From NCBI GenBank assembly GCA_020048105.1, contig JAIFMW010000220.1, positions 1-36,560 on the forward strand: 36,560 bases of DNA, written 5' to 3'. This DNA is from Deltaproteobacteria bacterium. Lineage in GTDB: Bacteria; Acidobacteriota; Holophagae; Holophagales; Holophagaceae. The translations under genes and the position numbers were made by a program. Of this stretch, positions 1 through 6,693 are shown piece after piece (within the stretch, counting starts at the first letter, position 1; the number at the start of each line of letters is the position of its first letter). The notes below the pieces were generated by a model that ran no database searches, was not told the DNA's origin, and was given only the letters and a program-made list of their open reading frames with translations.

Positions 1-11
1 GAAGATCCGGG

Positions 12-737
12 CTACCTAGACGAGGAAGGTTGAATTGGCGGCTCTACCGCATGGTAAAGGGCCAGGAAACACGCACTGAGAAATAGCTCCAGGGCTCCAC
101 CAAGGGCTTGTGTAATCCAAATGATCGGGTGGGTGAGGCGCTGCCGCGTAGTTGGTTCCGGCAGCACTTGCTGCAGCACCCAGCCAAGGCCCACTAGCAG
201 CAAGAGATAAACGGCCAAGATGGCCATGGTTCCCCGGAGCACCTCGGGCCAAGCCTTGGCCATGATCGCCGCACCACTGCGGGCCGCCTGGGGAATGGCT
301 TCACCGCGCAGGAGCACCCGCAAAGGCATCCATCCAAACAGCACCAGCACAATTACGCCAGGGATCACAAAGAAGGCGAGTCCGGCAACAACAAGCAGGT
401 AGAGCAAAATCCTGGCGCCAAAGGCCTTCAGCCAGCGTTCTTCAAAATTTTGCTGCCACTGACCCGCGGGGTTTTCGGGCCGGTTCAAGGTTTCCGCGTC
501 GAGCTGCATCAGAAAGCGCGGCACGAAGTAGAGCTCTAAAGGCAGAACGCTCACGGCCCTAAGCGCAAAAATGGTGATGATATCGTCGGGAAGGCCCAGC
601 TTGATCTGCAGCAGGGGCCCAAGAGCCGATAGAAGTGTCGTGATGCCGGCAATGGCCAGGGTCCAGCCGGGATGCTGGCGGAGGTGGGTGAATCCGGTGG
701 CGAGAATTTGCAATGGGGCGGGGGAACGTTCGGGCAT
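12..737 (-). CDS. Multi-pass membrane protein, function unknown
   Basis: A 241-residue protein with long hydrophobic segments at about residues 25-48, 53-72, 108-143 (probably two helices), 166-187 and 204-230, so about five or six membrane spans. The start is an ATG at 737 and the stop is a TAG at 14-12, so the gene is complete at the window edge. No catalytic motif is visible. The general look resembles the small integral-membrane families related to the membrane domain of glycerophosphodiester phosphodiesterases, but I cannot assign it. It diverges from the yqgE-like gene with 77 bp between the two start codons. Confidence is high that this is a real membrane protein and low for any function. 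Confidence 0.75.
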   Translation of the reverse strand: MPERSPAPLQILATGFTHLRQHPGWTLAIAGITTLLSALGPLLQIKLGLPDDIITIFALRAVSVLPLELYFVPRFLMQLDAETLNRPENPAGQWQQNFEERWLKAFGARILLYLLVVAGLAFFVIPGVIVLVLFGWMPLRVLLRGEAIPQAARSGAAIMAKAWPEVLRGTMAILAVYLLLLVGLGWVLQQVLPEPTTRQRLTHPIIWITQALGGALELFLSACFLALYHAVEPPIQPSSSR

Positions 738-801
738 ACCAGAAGGATAGCTGGAGCGGGGCGTCCGAAGAATTTCGCCGGTCCACGCGATTGGGCCGCG
801 C

Positions 802-807
802 TATGAT
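802..807 (+). promoter_or_regulatory. Candidate -10 element for yqgE-like gene
   Basis: The hexamer TATGAT lies only 7 bases before the preferred ATG at 815 and matches the sigma-70 -10 consensus at five of six positions. A transcript started from it would begin at about the start codon and be leaderless. No good -35 hexamer is visible 17 bases upstream, and no Shine-Dalgarno motif precedes the ATG. The evidence is positional only. Confidence 0.3.
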
Positions 808-814
808 GGCCCGC

Positions 815-1330
815 ATGGATCTCCAAACCCCCTGTCTTCTAGTGGCGAGCCCACTGCTGTTGGATCCCAACTTTCTCCATTCCGTGGTGCTGCTCGTTGA
901 GCACGATGAAAATGGCGCCATGGGGATCATCTTGAATCGCCCCTTGCCGCTGAATCTCGCGCAGATTTGTGCGGAGAGCTACCTGACCTTTGCGGGCGAT
1001 GACGAGTCTACGGCGTTTCGTGGCGGTCCGGTGGAACCCCAGCGAGGCATCATTTTGGTTCGGGGCGGGCTGCCTTCCGAAGACGACACCGTTTTGAACT
1101 TCACGGATTTTGTGAGTTTCCGCAAAGACTTACTGGAAACGTTGCTACTTGATCCCGAAGCGAATTTTCGGTTGTTCCTCGGTTACGCCGGCTGGGCGGC
1201 GGAACAGCTCGAGGCCGAGATTACGCAAGGCGCCTGGGCTGTGCGTCCTGTGAAGCCCGAATGGCTGATGAGTGAAGAACCCCGAACACTCTGGCAGCGC
1301 GCCATCGAAGGCGGAACAAGCACGTTGTGA
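815..1330 (+). CDS. yqgE: YqgE/AlgH (UPF0301) family protein
   Basis: A 171-residue protein of the UPF0301 family, a conserved cytosolic family whose biochemical role is still unsettled. The family-typical start (MDLQTPCLLVASPLLLDP) is followed by the hallmark block HSVVLLVEHDENGAMGIILN near residues 20-40, then FRGGPV, LRD-like and LGYAGWAAEQLEAE segments. The frame is open upstream to 713 with earlier ATGs at 803 and 806, but homology begins at 815 and the upstream translation is unlike the family, so I start there. The length is close to the usual 170-190 residues. It is a single gene facing the DUF2344 gene, with 35 bp between stop codons. Family assignment is secure; the start is probable. 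Confidence 0.92.
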   Translation: MDLQTPCLLVASPLLLDPNFLHSVVLLVEHDENGAMGIILNRPLPLNLAQICAESYLTFAGDDESTAFRGGPVEPQRGIILVRGGLPSEDDTVLNFTDFVSFRKDLLETLLLDPEANFRLFLGYAGWAAEQLEAEITQGAWAVRPVKPEWLMSEEPRTLWQRAIEGGTSTL

Positions 1331-1337
1331 ATCAAGG

Positions 1338-1356
1338 CCGCTGGATTCTGCAGCGG
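1338..1356. terminator. Weak hairpin between convergent genes
   Basis: An inverted repeat CCGCTG/CAGCGG (1338-1343 and 1351-1356, 7-base loop) sits in the 35-bp gap between the convergent yqgE-like and DUF2344 genes. There is no T-tract on either side, so it may be a weak bidirectional terminator or chance. Confidence 0.25.
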
Positions 1357-1365
1357 TTGACTGGA

Positions 1366-2439
1366 TCAGCGGTTCAACAGCAGATCGTCATCATCATCGT
1401 GATCATTGTCGATGGGTTGAATATCTCCGCTTGATTCGAGCAGCACCGCATCTTCGTAAATATTGTGAAGTTTGGGTTCGTATTTGCGAACTTGGGCCAA
1501 GCGGGGATCCTCGCTCAGAATGACTTCTGTGCGCGTCAGATTCTTGATCCGGGCGGGTTCTACACCGAGGACTCCCGCGAGCAGTTTGACGGGGCTTAGC
1601 CCTTCACCAGCTCGGAAGCGAGTTGAGAATTTCAGGACTTCTCCCCGCCATGTGAGGTCGGTGATGAGGCTTCGCACCTCCATGAGCTTGACGGTTTTGA
1701 CGCCAGCCACCTTGCCGGTCTTTTCAATTTGGAAGGAGGTGGCGGCGGCGAAGGTGTCTAACCGGGAGTGCGCGACATCACGCAGTTCCGGGCCTATCTG
1801 CCATTCCCAGCGGGCCTCTTGGGCAAGATCTAGCAGTGTGGAACCATGGTTAGAAATTAGTGTGGCTTCGAGTAATCGCAACCCGTTAGGGCAATTCTCA
1901 TTCACATGGGCGACGCAGGCTGGCAGCGAGACCCTCAGGGGTTCTTGAAGCACGACATCGGCCCATTCCCGGAGTCCTTCGACACCCAGAGGCAGCGGTG
2001 GCCCGAGGCTGACCATGGGGCGGGGCTTCTTCTCGAGCCCCATCGCAAAGGGAATCTCACTTTTCCGCAAGGCCTGGGCCAGTGCATGTCCCAGGGCCGA
2101 AGGGTTTAGCTCGCTGGCAGGATTATGAATCTCCATGAGCAGGCGCAAGGTTCTGCGATTGGGGTCGAGCTGCCAAGTGTTGATTCGAAGGCTGCGGGCC
2201 TTCTGGATGGCGGTTTCCAGCTGTATGCGGACCCTTTGCCAGTGGGGGTCTTTCGACGAATTAGAGCGAGGCCGCTGGTCGTTAAGGGCATGTAAAGCCG
2301 GCCCTGCGGATTCCTCGGCCAGGATTTGGAAAAGAACGGCATCCAAAACACCAGTCTCCGGAACATCGTCGCGGAGTAAGTCTTGGAAAGCCTTGAGGGT
2401 GGGATTTGGGGACTCCCGGTCGGAGTTGGAAACGCGCAT
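1366..2439 (-). CDS. DUF2344 / radical-SAM-linked protein (TIGR03936-like)
   Basis: A 357-residue protein from the ATG at 2439. The core at about residues 98-165 follows the DUF2344 pattern: an LRLLMEIHNP strand/helix, an ALAQALRKSEIPFAMG helix, then KPRPMVSLGPPLPLGVEG at about residues 138-155. In this family the block equivalent to HPRPKLSFALPLPLGVES is the best-conserved part. Family members are usually fused to, or encoded beside, a B12-binding radical-SAM protein; none is present in this window. The C-terminus ends in an acidic run (DNDHDDDDD) before LLLNR. The frame stays open to a TTG at 2559 with another ATG at 2535, but that extension is basic, low in complexity and unlike a folded domain, so I prefer 2439. 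It is the last gene of the seven-gene run. The function of the domain is not established. Confidence 0.7.
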   Translation of the reverse strand: MRVSNSDRESPNPTLKAFQDLLRDDVPETGVLDAVLFQILAEESAGPALHALNDQRPRSNSSKDPHWQRVRIQLETAIQKARSLRINTWQLDPNRRTLRLLMEIHNPASELNPSALGHALAQALRKSEIPFAMGLEKKPRPMVSLGPPLPLGVEGLREWADVVLQEPLRVSLPACVAHVNENCPNGLRLLEATLISNHGSTLLDLAQEARWEWQIGPELRDVAHSRLDTFAAATSFQIEKTGKVAGVKTVKLMEVRSLITDLTWRGEVLKFSTRFRAGEGLSPVKLLAGVLGVEPARIKNLTRTEVILSEDPRLAQVRKYEPKLHNIYEDAVLLESSGDIQPIDNDHDDDDDLLLNR

Positions 2440-2591
2440 AGGTCCAGCATACGACAGGGCTGAGAGGGTTTTCCGCAGCCTCTGAGGAGATCTACCTGTG
2501 GATTTCAAAGGTCCCCTTGAGAATCGGGGGTTCATCCCCTTGCTGAAAAAATTGTGCAACCCGAACGTGCGGGACAGTGATATGCGGGCGC

Positions 2592-3680
2592 CTAGGTGGT
2601 CTTTCCATCCCGCTTGCTTTCGACCATGCGTTTGGCTTCGCGGCGCAGCATTTCCGCGACGTTGCGATCCTTCACCATCATCTTTAAATCGAAGTCGTTC
2701 ACGCGTTTCAATAGATTCAAGGAGATGGCGAGGGGTGTTCTCGGATTCATTACCAGATTTTTGGCGATGGTGTATTTCTTCATCCAGGTTCGGTTCATGG
2801 AGATAATCCGCAGCACTTCGTCTTGCACGGTCCGCAAGGCGGCGATGGTGGCCACTTCGGATTCGGTGATGCGGCCGTTGCGGATAACCGCGGATTGAAT
2901 CAAGCGGTTGGATTCGCGGATGAGCAGAGTTCGTTCTTCTCGGCCACCCTTCTGGGCCAACATGATCTTCTGGTTGGTGCGCAGCTTCATGACCCGCTGA
3001 GTAAGGGTTAGGGAGATTTCGTGGCCTTCGTCATCCACGATGGGAACCATCAGTCGGGCGGCGCGGGCGACTTCGGATTCCTGGCTTTCGTCTTCGGTGC
3101 TTTGGACGGGAACGGGCAGCTCAGCCCAGGCTTTGTCTAAAGTGCCGGCCTCCACGTCATCGATGATCTCAAGACGCTCCTTGGCAATCTCTTCGGAGAT
3201 CTGGGTCAATACATCGCGGCGAAATTCCTGGATCTTCCGCTTAACGTTATAGACCGCTTCGGGGTGCTGCTCGATGAGGTCGAGAATCGCTGGGCGCTCA
3301 ATCCAGAAGACCTGGTTATTGAGCGGAATCTCCAGGATGAATCCCGGGAGGAAAGGCACGACCCGCTCCATCCAATCGGCATGGAGACTCTCGTGAAGCA
3401 GCGCTGTTTCCAACAGGGCGGGATCTTTACGGTAGGAGAGAATCAGGCCCAGTGGATCGGGGGGTTCGACCGGTCCGATGATGGCGTTCAGCAAGAGGCT
3501 CTCGGGCATTTCGGCCAGGGTGCTTTTCGCCTTTTCCTCATAAGGCGTTTGCGTGAAAACCGCATGACTTAGGGCCTGCAGGATATCCAGCGGAGGCAGC
3601 GGAAGTCCGCCACCAACTAGGGTTTGGGCCATGGGTTCCGGAAGTTTCCCGGCGATGAATTGAGCCACAAGTGGATGCAT
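2592..3680 (-). CDS. Conserved hypothetical protein, translationally coupled to the RodZ-like gene
   Basis: A 362-residue soluble protein that I do not recognise. The ATG at 3680 has a strong GAGGAG Shine-Dalgarno 7 bases upstream and begins one base after the TGA of the RodZ-like gene, so the two are probably translationally coupled. The open frame extends upstream to 3842, but that part lies antisense-like across the RodZ gene and is arginine/proline-rich, so I reject it. No signal peptide or membrane helix is visible. The N-terminal half looks helical and repeat-like (HESLHADWMERVVPFLPG, IERPAILDLIEQHPEAV). The middle is acidic (STEDESQESE). The C-terminal third is strongly basic and helical, with NLVMNPRTPLAISLNLLKR and VAEMLRREAKRMVESKR. 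The look is of a scaffold or regulatory helical protein; no catalytic motif is seen. Confidence 0.8.
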   Translation of the reverse strand: MHPLVAQFIAGKLPEPMAQTLVGGGLPLPPLDILQALSHAVFTQTPYEEKAKSTLAEMPESLLLNAIIGPVEPPDPLGLILSYRKDPALLETALLHESLHADWMERVVPFLPGFILEIPLNNQVFWIERPAILDLIEQHPEAVYNVKRKIQEFRRDVLTQISEEIAKERLEIIDDVEAGTLDKAWAELPVPVQSTEDESQESEVARAARLMVPIVDDEGHEISLTLTQRVMKLRTNQKIMLAQKGGREERTLLIRESNRLIQSAVIRNGRITESEVATIAALRTVQDEVLRIISMNRTWMKKYTIAKNLVMNPRTPLAISLNLLKRVNDFDLKMMVKDRNVAEMLRREAKRMVESKRDGKTT

Positions 3681-3681
3681 A

Positions 3682-4506
3682 TCACTCCTCGACGTGGGTT
3701 TCGGCTTCGGATTGGGGAACATGAAGGGGCAACTTGGGCGCGGCCTCGATGGGAAGCAACCAGCGCCCCTCCTCGTCGAAACTTCCGGTCCAGGCTTCTC
3801 CCACCGCGCCGCCCTGATTAATTCGGCGGCCCGCGACTTCAAGGGTTACAACCCCGGCATTATCCAAGGAAAGGGTGAAAGCGCCTTTTACCCGCAAGAT
3901 CCAGGGTTCGGAAACCCGAAGGGTATGGACGGTCTCGATGCCATTGGCTGTGATTTTTCCGGTGCAGGTGTCCATGGCCCGAAGGCTCACGAGAATGCCA
4001 TCCTCGGTGATTGGCGCATCGGGTAAGACCTCGCCGAGTACCGGGAAGGCTGTGGCCGGGGTTTTATTGCTCCAGGTGGCGGTCTCTCGCGGGATGGGCG
4101 GAGTTTTCGTCAAAGATGCATTCCCTTTGAGATTGCGAGCAGGGATTACCAACCAGAAAAGCAAGGCCAGGCTGCCAAGACTCAAAAGACCCGTGAGGAT
4201 GCGTTCGATGCGCTCGCGTTTCGGATCCTGAGCCTCCTGCACGACCTCACCGGGTACACCCTTCCAAGCCTCAGGGCAGGTGGTCAGATCGAGTTTCAGA
4301 TGTTTGGCAACGCGCCGCGCCAGCGGGCGCTCGCGACCCGGTGGGATTCGTGGCCAATCATCGGCTTCCATGGCGGCCAAGAGTTGCACGGGCATTTGCA
4401 GTTCCACCGCAAGATGCTGCTGGCTTAGCCCTTTGGCTACGCGCGCAGCGCGAAGGATTTCTCCAAGACTTGCCTCTTCCCGGTCCTCTGGGTTCATGCT
4501 CTCCAT
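3682..4506 (-). CDS. RodZ-like protein: N-terminal HTH, one membrane helix, C-terminal beta domain
   Basis: A 274-residue protein with the RodZ order of domains: a Cro/C1-type helix-turn-helix at about residues 14-72 (GEILRAARVAKGLSQQHLA), a basic stretch, a single membrane helix at about 103-123, a linker, and an extracytoplasmic beta-rich domain at about 165-255 resembling DUF4115 (ILRVKGAFTLSLDNAGVVTLEVAGR). In RodZ the HTH binds MreB inside the cell and the outer domain contacts the elongation machinery. The start ATG at 4506 overlaps the MoxR gene by 13 bases; a second ATG at 4497 is possible. The residue pattern of the HTH is close to other RodZ-like proteins. Its placement between MoxR and an unknown protein, rather than beside ispG or miaB, is unusual. 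The family call is good; a role in cell shape is inference. Confidence 0.82.
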   Translation of the reverse strand: MESMNPEDREEASLGEILRAARVAKGLSQQHLAVELQMPVQLLAAMEADDWPRIPPGRERPLARRVAKHLKLDLTTCPEAWKGVPGEVVQEAQDPKRERIERILTGLLSLGSLALLFWLVIPARNLKGNASLTKTPPIPRETATWSNKTPATAFPVLGEVLPDAPITEDGILVSLRAMDTCTGKITANGIETVHTLRVSEPWILRVKGAFTLSLDNAGVVTLEVAGRRINQGGAVGEAWTGSFDEEGRWLLPIEAAPKLPLHVPQSEAETHVEE

Positions 4507-5441
4507 CCCACCGGGATTTCGTTCAGAATGCGCGTCAAATGCTCCCGACGCTCGTCCCGATTGAGCCTGCGTTCATCCATGGTGCCGCGATGGGCCATGG
4601 TGTCGCTGAGGGTGCTTTGCAGGTCATCGGGGGTTACGAAATCTCGGTTCGATAACCATGCTTCAGCTTTTGCAAGTCCTAGCCAGTGGCTAGCCGCGCG
4701 GGTGGAACAAAAGGCGCCCTCTTTGCGGATTCTTGCGACAACACGTTCGACATAATCCAGCACGGCATCGGCAACGCGCATGGACTTAACGCACTGGCGC
4801 GCCTCGCACCAGTCTTGGAGCCCCATAGCAGGGGTAATCTGGCCGAGCTGTCCGGCGCCGGCTTGACCCGTAAGGACAAGCCGTTCGGCGACCGGATCGG
4901 GGTAGCCGAGGTGGATCACGCAGGCAAAGCGGTCCAGCTGGCTTTCGGGAAGTGGAAAGGTACCGGAATGGTCCATGGGGTTCTGAGTGGCAATGACAAA
5001 GAAGGGATCCGGCAGAGGGAAAACGGCACGATCCATGGTGACTTGGCCTTCGACCATTACTTCCAACAGGGCGCTCTGGGTCTTCGGGCCAATACGGTTG
5101 AGTTCATCCAGAAGCAGTACGTTGGTGAATACGGGGCCGGGATGGAAATGAAAACCTTGGCTGGGAACGTCCCAGAGGTTCACACCCAATAAGTCCGAGG
5201 GCAAAAGATCATTGGTTCCTTGAATGCGTTGATAGGTGCCGCCCATCAGGCGGCTGAGCCCCTTGGCAAGGGTGGTTTTCCCCACGCCAGGCAGGTCCTC
5301 AAGCAGGAGATGCCCTCCGGAAAGCAGCACCGCCACGGCGCGGCGCACTTGGGTCGGCTTGCCGACGATGACCCGAGCCAGCGCCTGGATGCCAGCGTGG
5401 GCGCCGGCTTTAAGGGCTTGAGGCGTAGGAGCCATAGTCAT
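4494..5441 (-). CDS. MoxR-family AAA+ ATPase
   Basis: A 315-residue AAA+ ATPase of the MoxR class, cytosolic and probably hexameric. Visible motifs are Walker A at residues 50-57 (LPGVGKTT), Walker B at 108-114 (VLLLDELN), sensor 1 in IATQNPMDHSGTFPLPE (Asn154) followed by QLDRF, and the C-terminal lid with TRAASHWLGLAKAEAWL. Length is normal for MoxR proteins (300-340). These ATPases usually work with DUF58/VWA-domain partners in protein or metal-cofactor maturation, but no such gene lies next to it. Its ATG overlaps the TGA of the upstream response-regulator gene (ATGA) and is preceded by GAGGAA, indicating coupled translation. The downstream neighbour is the RodZ-like gene, overlapping by 13 bases. 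Confidence 0.93.
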   Translation of the reverse strand: MTMAPTPQALKAGAHAGIQALARVIVGKPTQVRRAVAVLLSGGHLLLEDLPGVGKTTLAKGLSRLMGGTYQRIQGTNDLLPSDLLGVNLWDVPSQGFHFHPGPVFTNVLLLDELNRIGPKTQSALLEVMVEGQVTMDRAVFPLPDPFFVIATQNPMDHSGTFPLPESQLDRFACVIHLGYPDPVAERLVLTGQAGAGQLGQITPAMGLQDWCEARQCVKSMRVADAVLDYVERVVARIRKEGAFCSTRAASHWLGLAKAEAWLSNRDFVTPDDLQSTLSDTMAHRGTMDERRLNRDERREHLTRILNEIPVGWRA

Positions 5442-6673
5442 CGGAGTTCCTCGATCGGTATGTGATGTTCGCGCAGGCGTTGGCTGAGAGTGCGAGGCGT
5501 AATACCAAGGGCGGCTGCTGTTTGCAAAAGACCGCCTTCGTGAGCTGCGAGGGCGCGTCGGAGCAGATGTTCGACGGCGTTTTTCTCAACGTTCGCCAAC
5601 ATGGCCTCAAGGGAGCCTGGCGCCGGCCACGGAAGGCCCATGGGGGATCCTCCGCATCCAAGGGATAGGTGCGGCAGATTGCCGAGAATGGCGCCATCCA
5701 AGGAACGCACTGCGAGGGAAACGCACCACAGGAGTTCCCGGGCGTTGCCAGCCCACGGGCGTTTGAGCAACTCGCGCTCGGCATTTCGCTCGATCAAAGG
5801 CACCGGGCGTCCTTCGGTTCGGGCGGCTTCGACCAGGAAGGCACGGAAAAGGGGAAGGGTATCTTCCGAACGCTCCCGCAGGGGCAACAGCGTGAAACTA
5901 AGCACGCCCAGGCGCTCCCGCAGGCGTTCCGGAAGATCAGCCCAGTTTTGTGCACTGCCCGACCAGTGCAGGGCTTGGCCTTCGGGGCTATCCATGGCCC
6001 GAAGTAGTCCCGGGACCGAGGATTCAGGCAGGCCTTCGAGATCCGGTAAAAACACGCTGCCGCTTTTCAGAAGGGAAAGGCGACCCGACTCCAAATCATC
6101 GGGACCAAGCGACTCCGGTGCCAGTGAAAGGAACGGGGCCCCAGGGTGCCGCAGGCTATGGAGTCGGCGTGCCGCTCGGGCTCTGCCAACACCACGCTCG
6201 CCCAGGAATAGCACAGGGACATGGCTTTCGGCCGCTCGGGCTAGCCCATCGTCCAAGGCGCGCATGCTGGGGCTATGGGAAATCCACGGCTCCCGGGGAT
6301 CGGGGGGCGGAGCACCCACCAAGGCGCGGAGGCGTTCCAGAAGGTCCAGGAAGCGGTCCAGATCGAAGGGTTTGGGCAGGAAATCCTCGGCACCCCAGCG
6401 CATGGCCTCGACGATATCGTGCGGTTCACCAAAGGCGCTCATGAGCACCACGCGCAGGCCCGGCTGGATTCGCTTGGCGCGCTTCAGTAGTTCCAAGCCA
6501 CTGAAGCCGGGCAGACGAAGATCCGTCACCATCACTTCAAAGGGCGACCGCTGCAGGGCCGCAAAGGCCTCTACAGGATCACCCACTGCGGTGACGCTCC
6601 AGGCAGAATCCGCCAGTGCCTGGATGAGCAGGCGACGGAAACTGTCTTTGTCTTCCACCAGCAGTAGGCGCAT
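5438..6673 (-). CDS. NtrC-type response regulator with degenerate AAA+ domain
   Basis: A 411-residue protein with NtrC-like architecture. The receiver domain (about 1-118) keeps the phospho-acceptor Asp51 (TDLRLPG) and Lys101 (LPKPF). The central region (about 138-320) aligns with sigma-54 activators (WAGNARELLWCV near 307-318, a LRERSEDTLPLF block). However, Walker A reads GERGVGR at 158-164, with Arg in place of the catalytic Lys. The Walker B position reads FLPDLEG, with Pro where the first Asp belongs, and the whole GAFTGA loop that touches sigma-54 is missing. A Fis-type helix-turn-helix closes the protein (AAALGITPRTLSQRLREHH, about 387-405). I infer that it binds DNA and can be phosphorylated but cannot hydrolyse ATP or remodel sigma-54. 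The ATG at 6673 lies 20 bases after the E1 stop; a TTG at 6679 is an alternative. Confidence 0.88.
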   Translation of the reverse strand: MRLLLVEDKDSFRRLLIQALADSAWSVTAVGDPVEAFAALQRSPFEVMVTDLRLPGFSGLELLKRAKRIQPGLRVVLMSAFGEPHDIVEAMRWGAEDFLPKPFDLDRFLDLLERLRALVGAPPPDPREPWISHSPSMRALDDGLARAAESHVPVLFLGERGVGRARAARRLHSLRHPGAPFLSLAPESLGPDDLESGRLSLLKSGSVFLPDLEGLPESSVPGLLRAMDSPEGQALHWSGSAQNWADLPERLRERLGVLSFTLLPLRERSEDTLPLFRAFLVEAARTEGRPVPLIERNAERELLKRPWAGNARELLWCVSLAVRSLDGAILGNLPHLSLGCGGSPMGLPWPAPGSLEAMLANVEKNAVEHLLRRALAAHEGGLLQTAAALGITPRTLSQRLREHHIPIEELR

Positions 6674-6693
6674 GGCCAAAGGTTATCAGGCCT

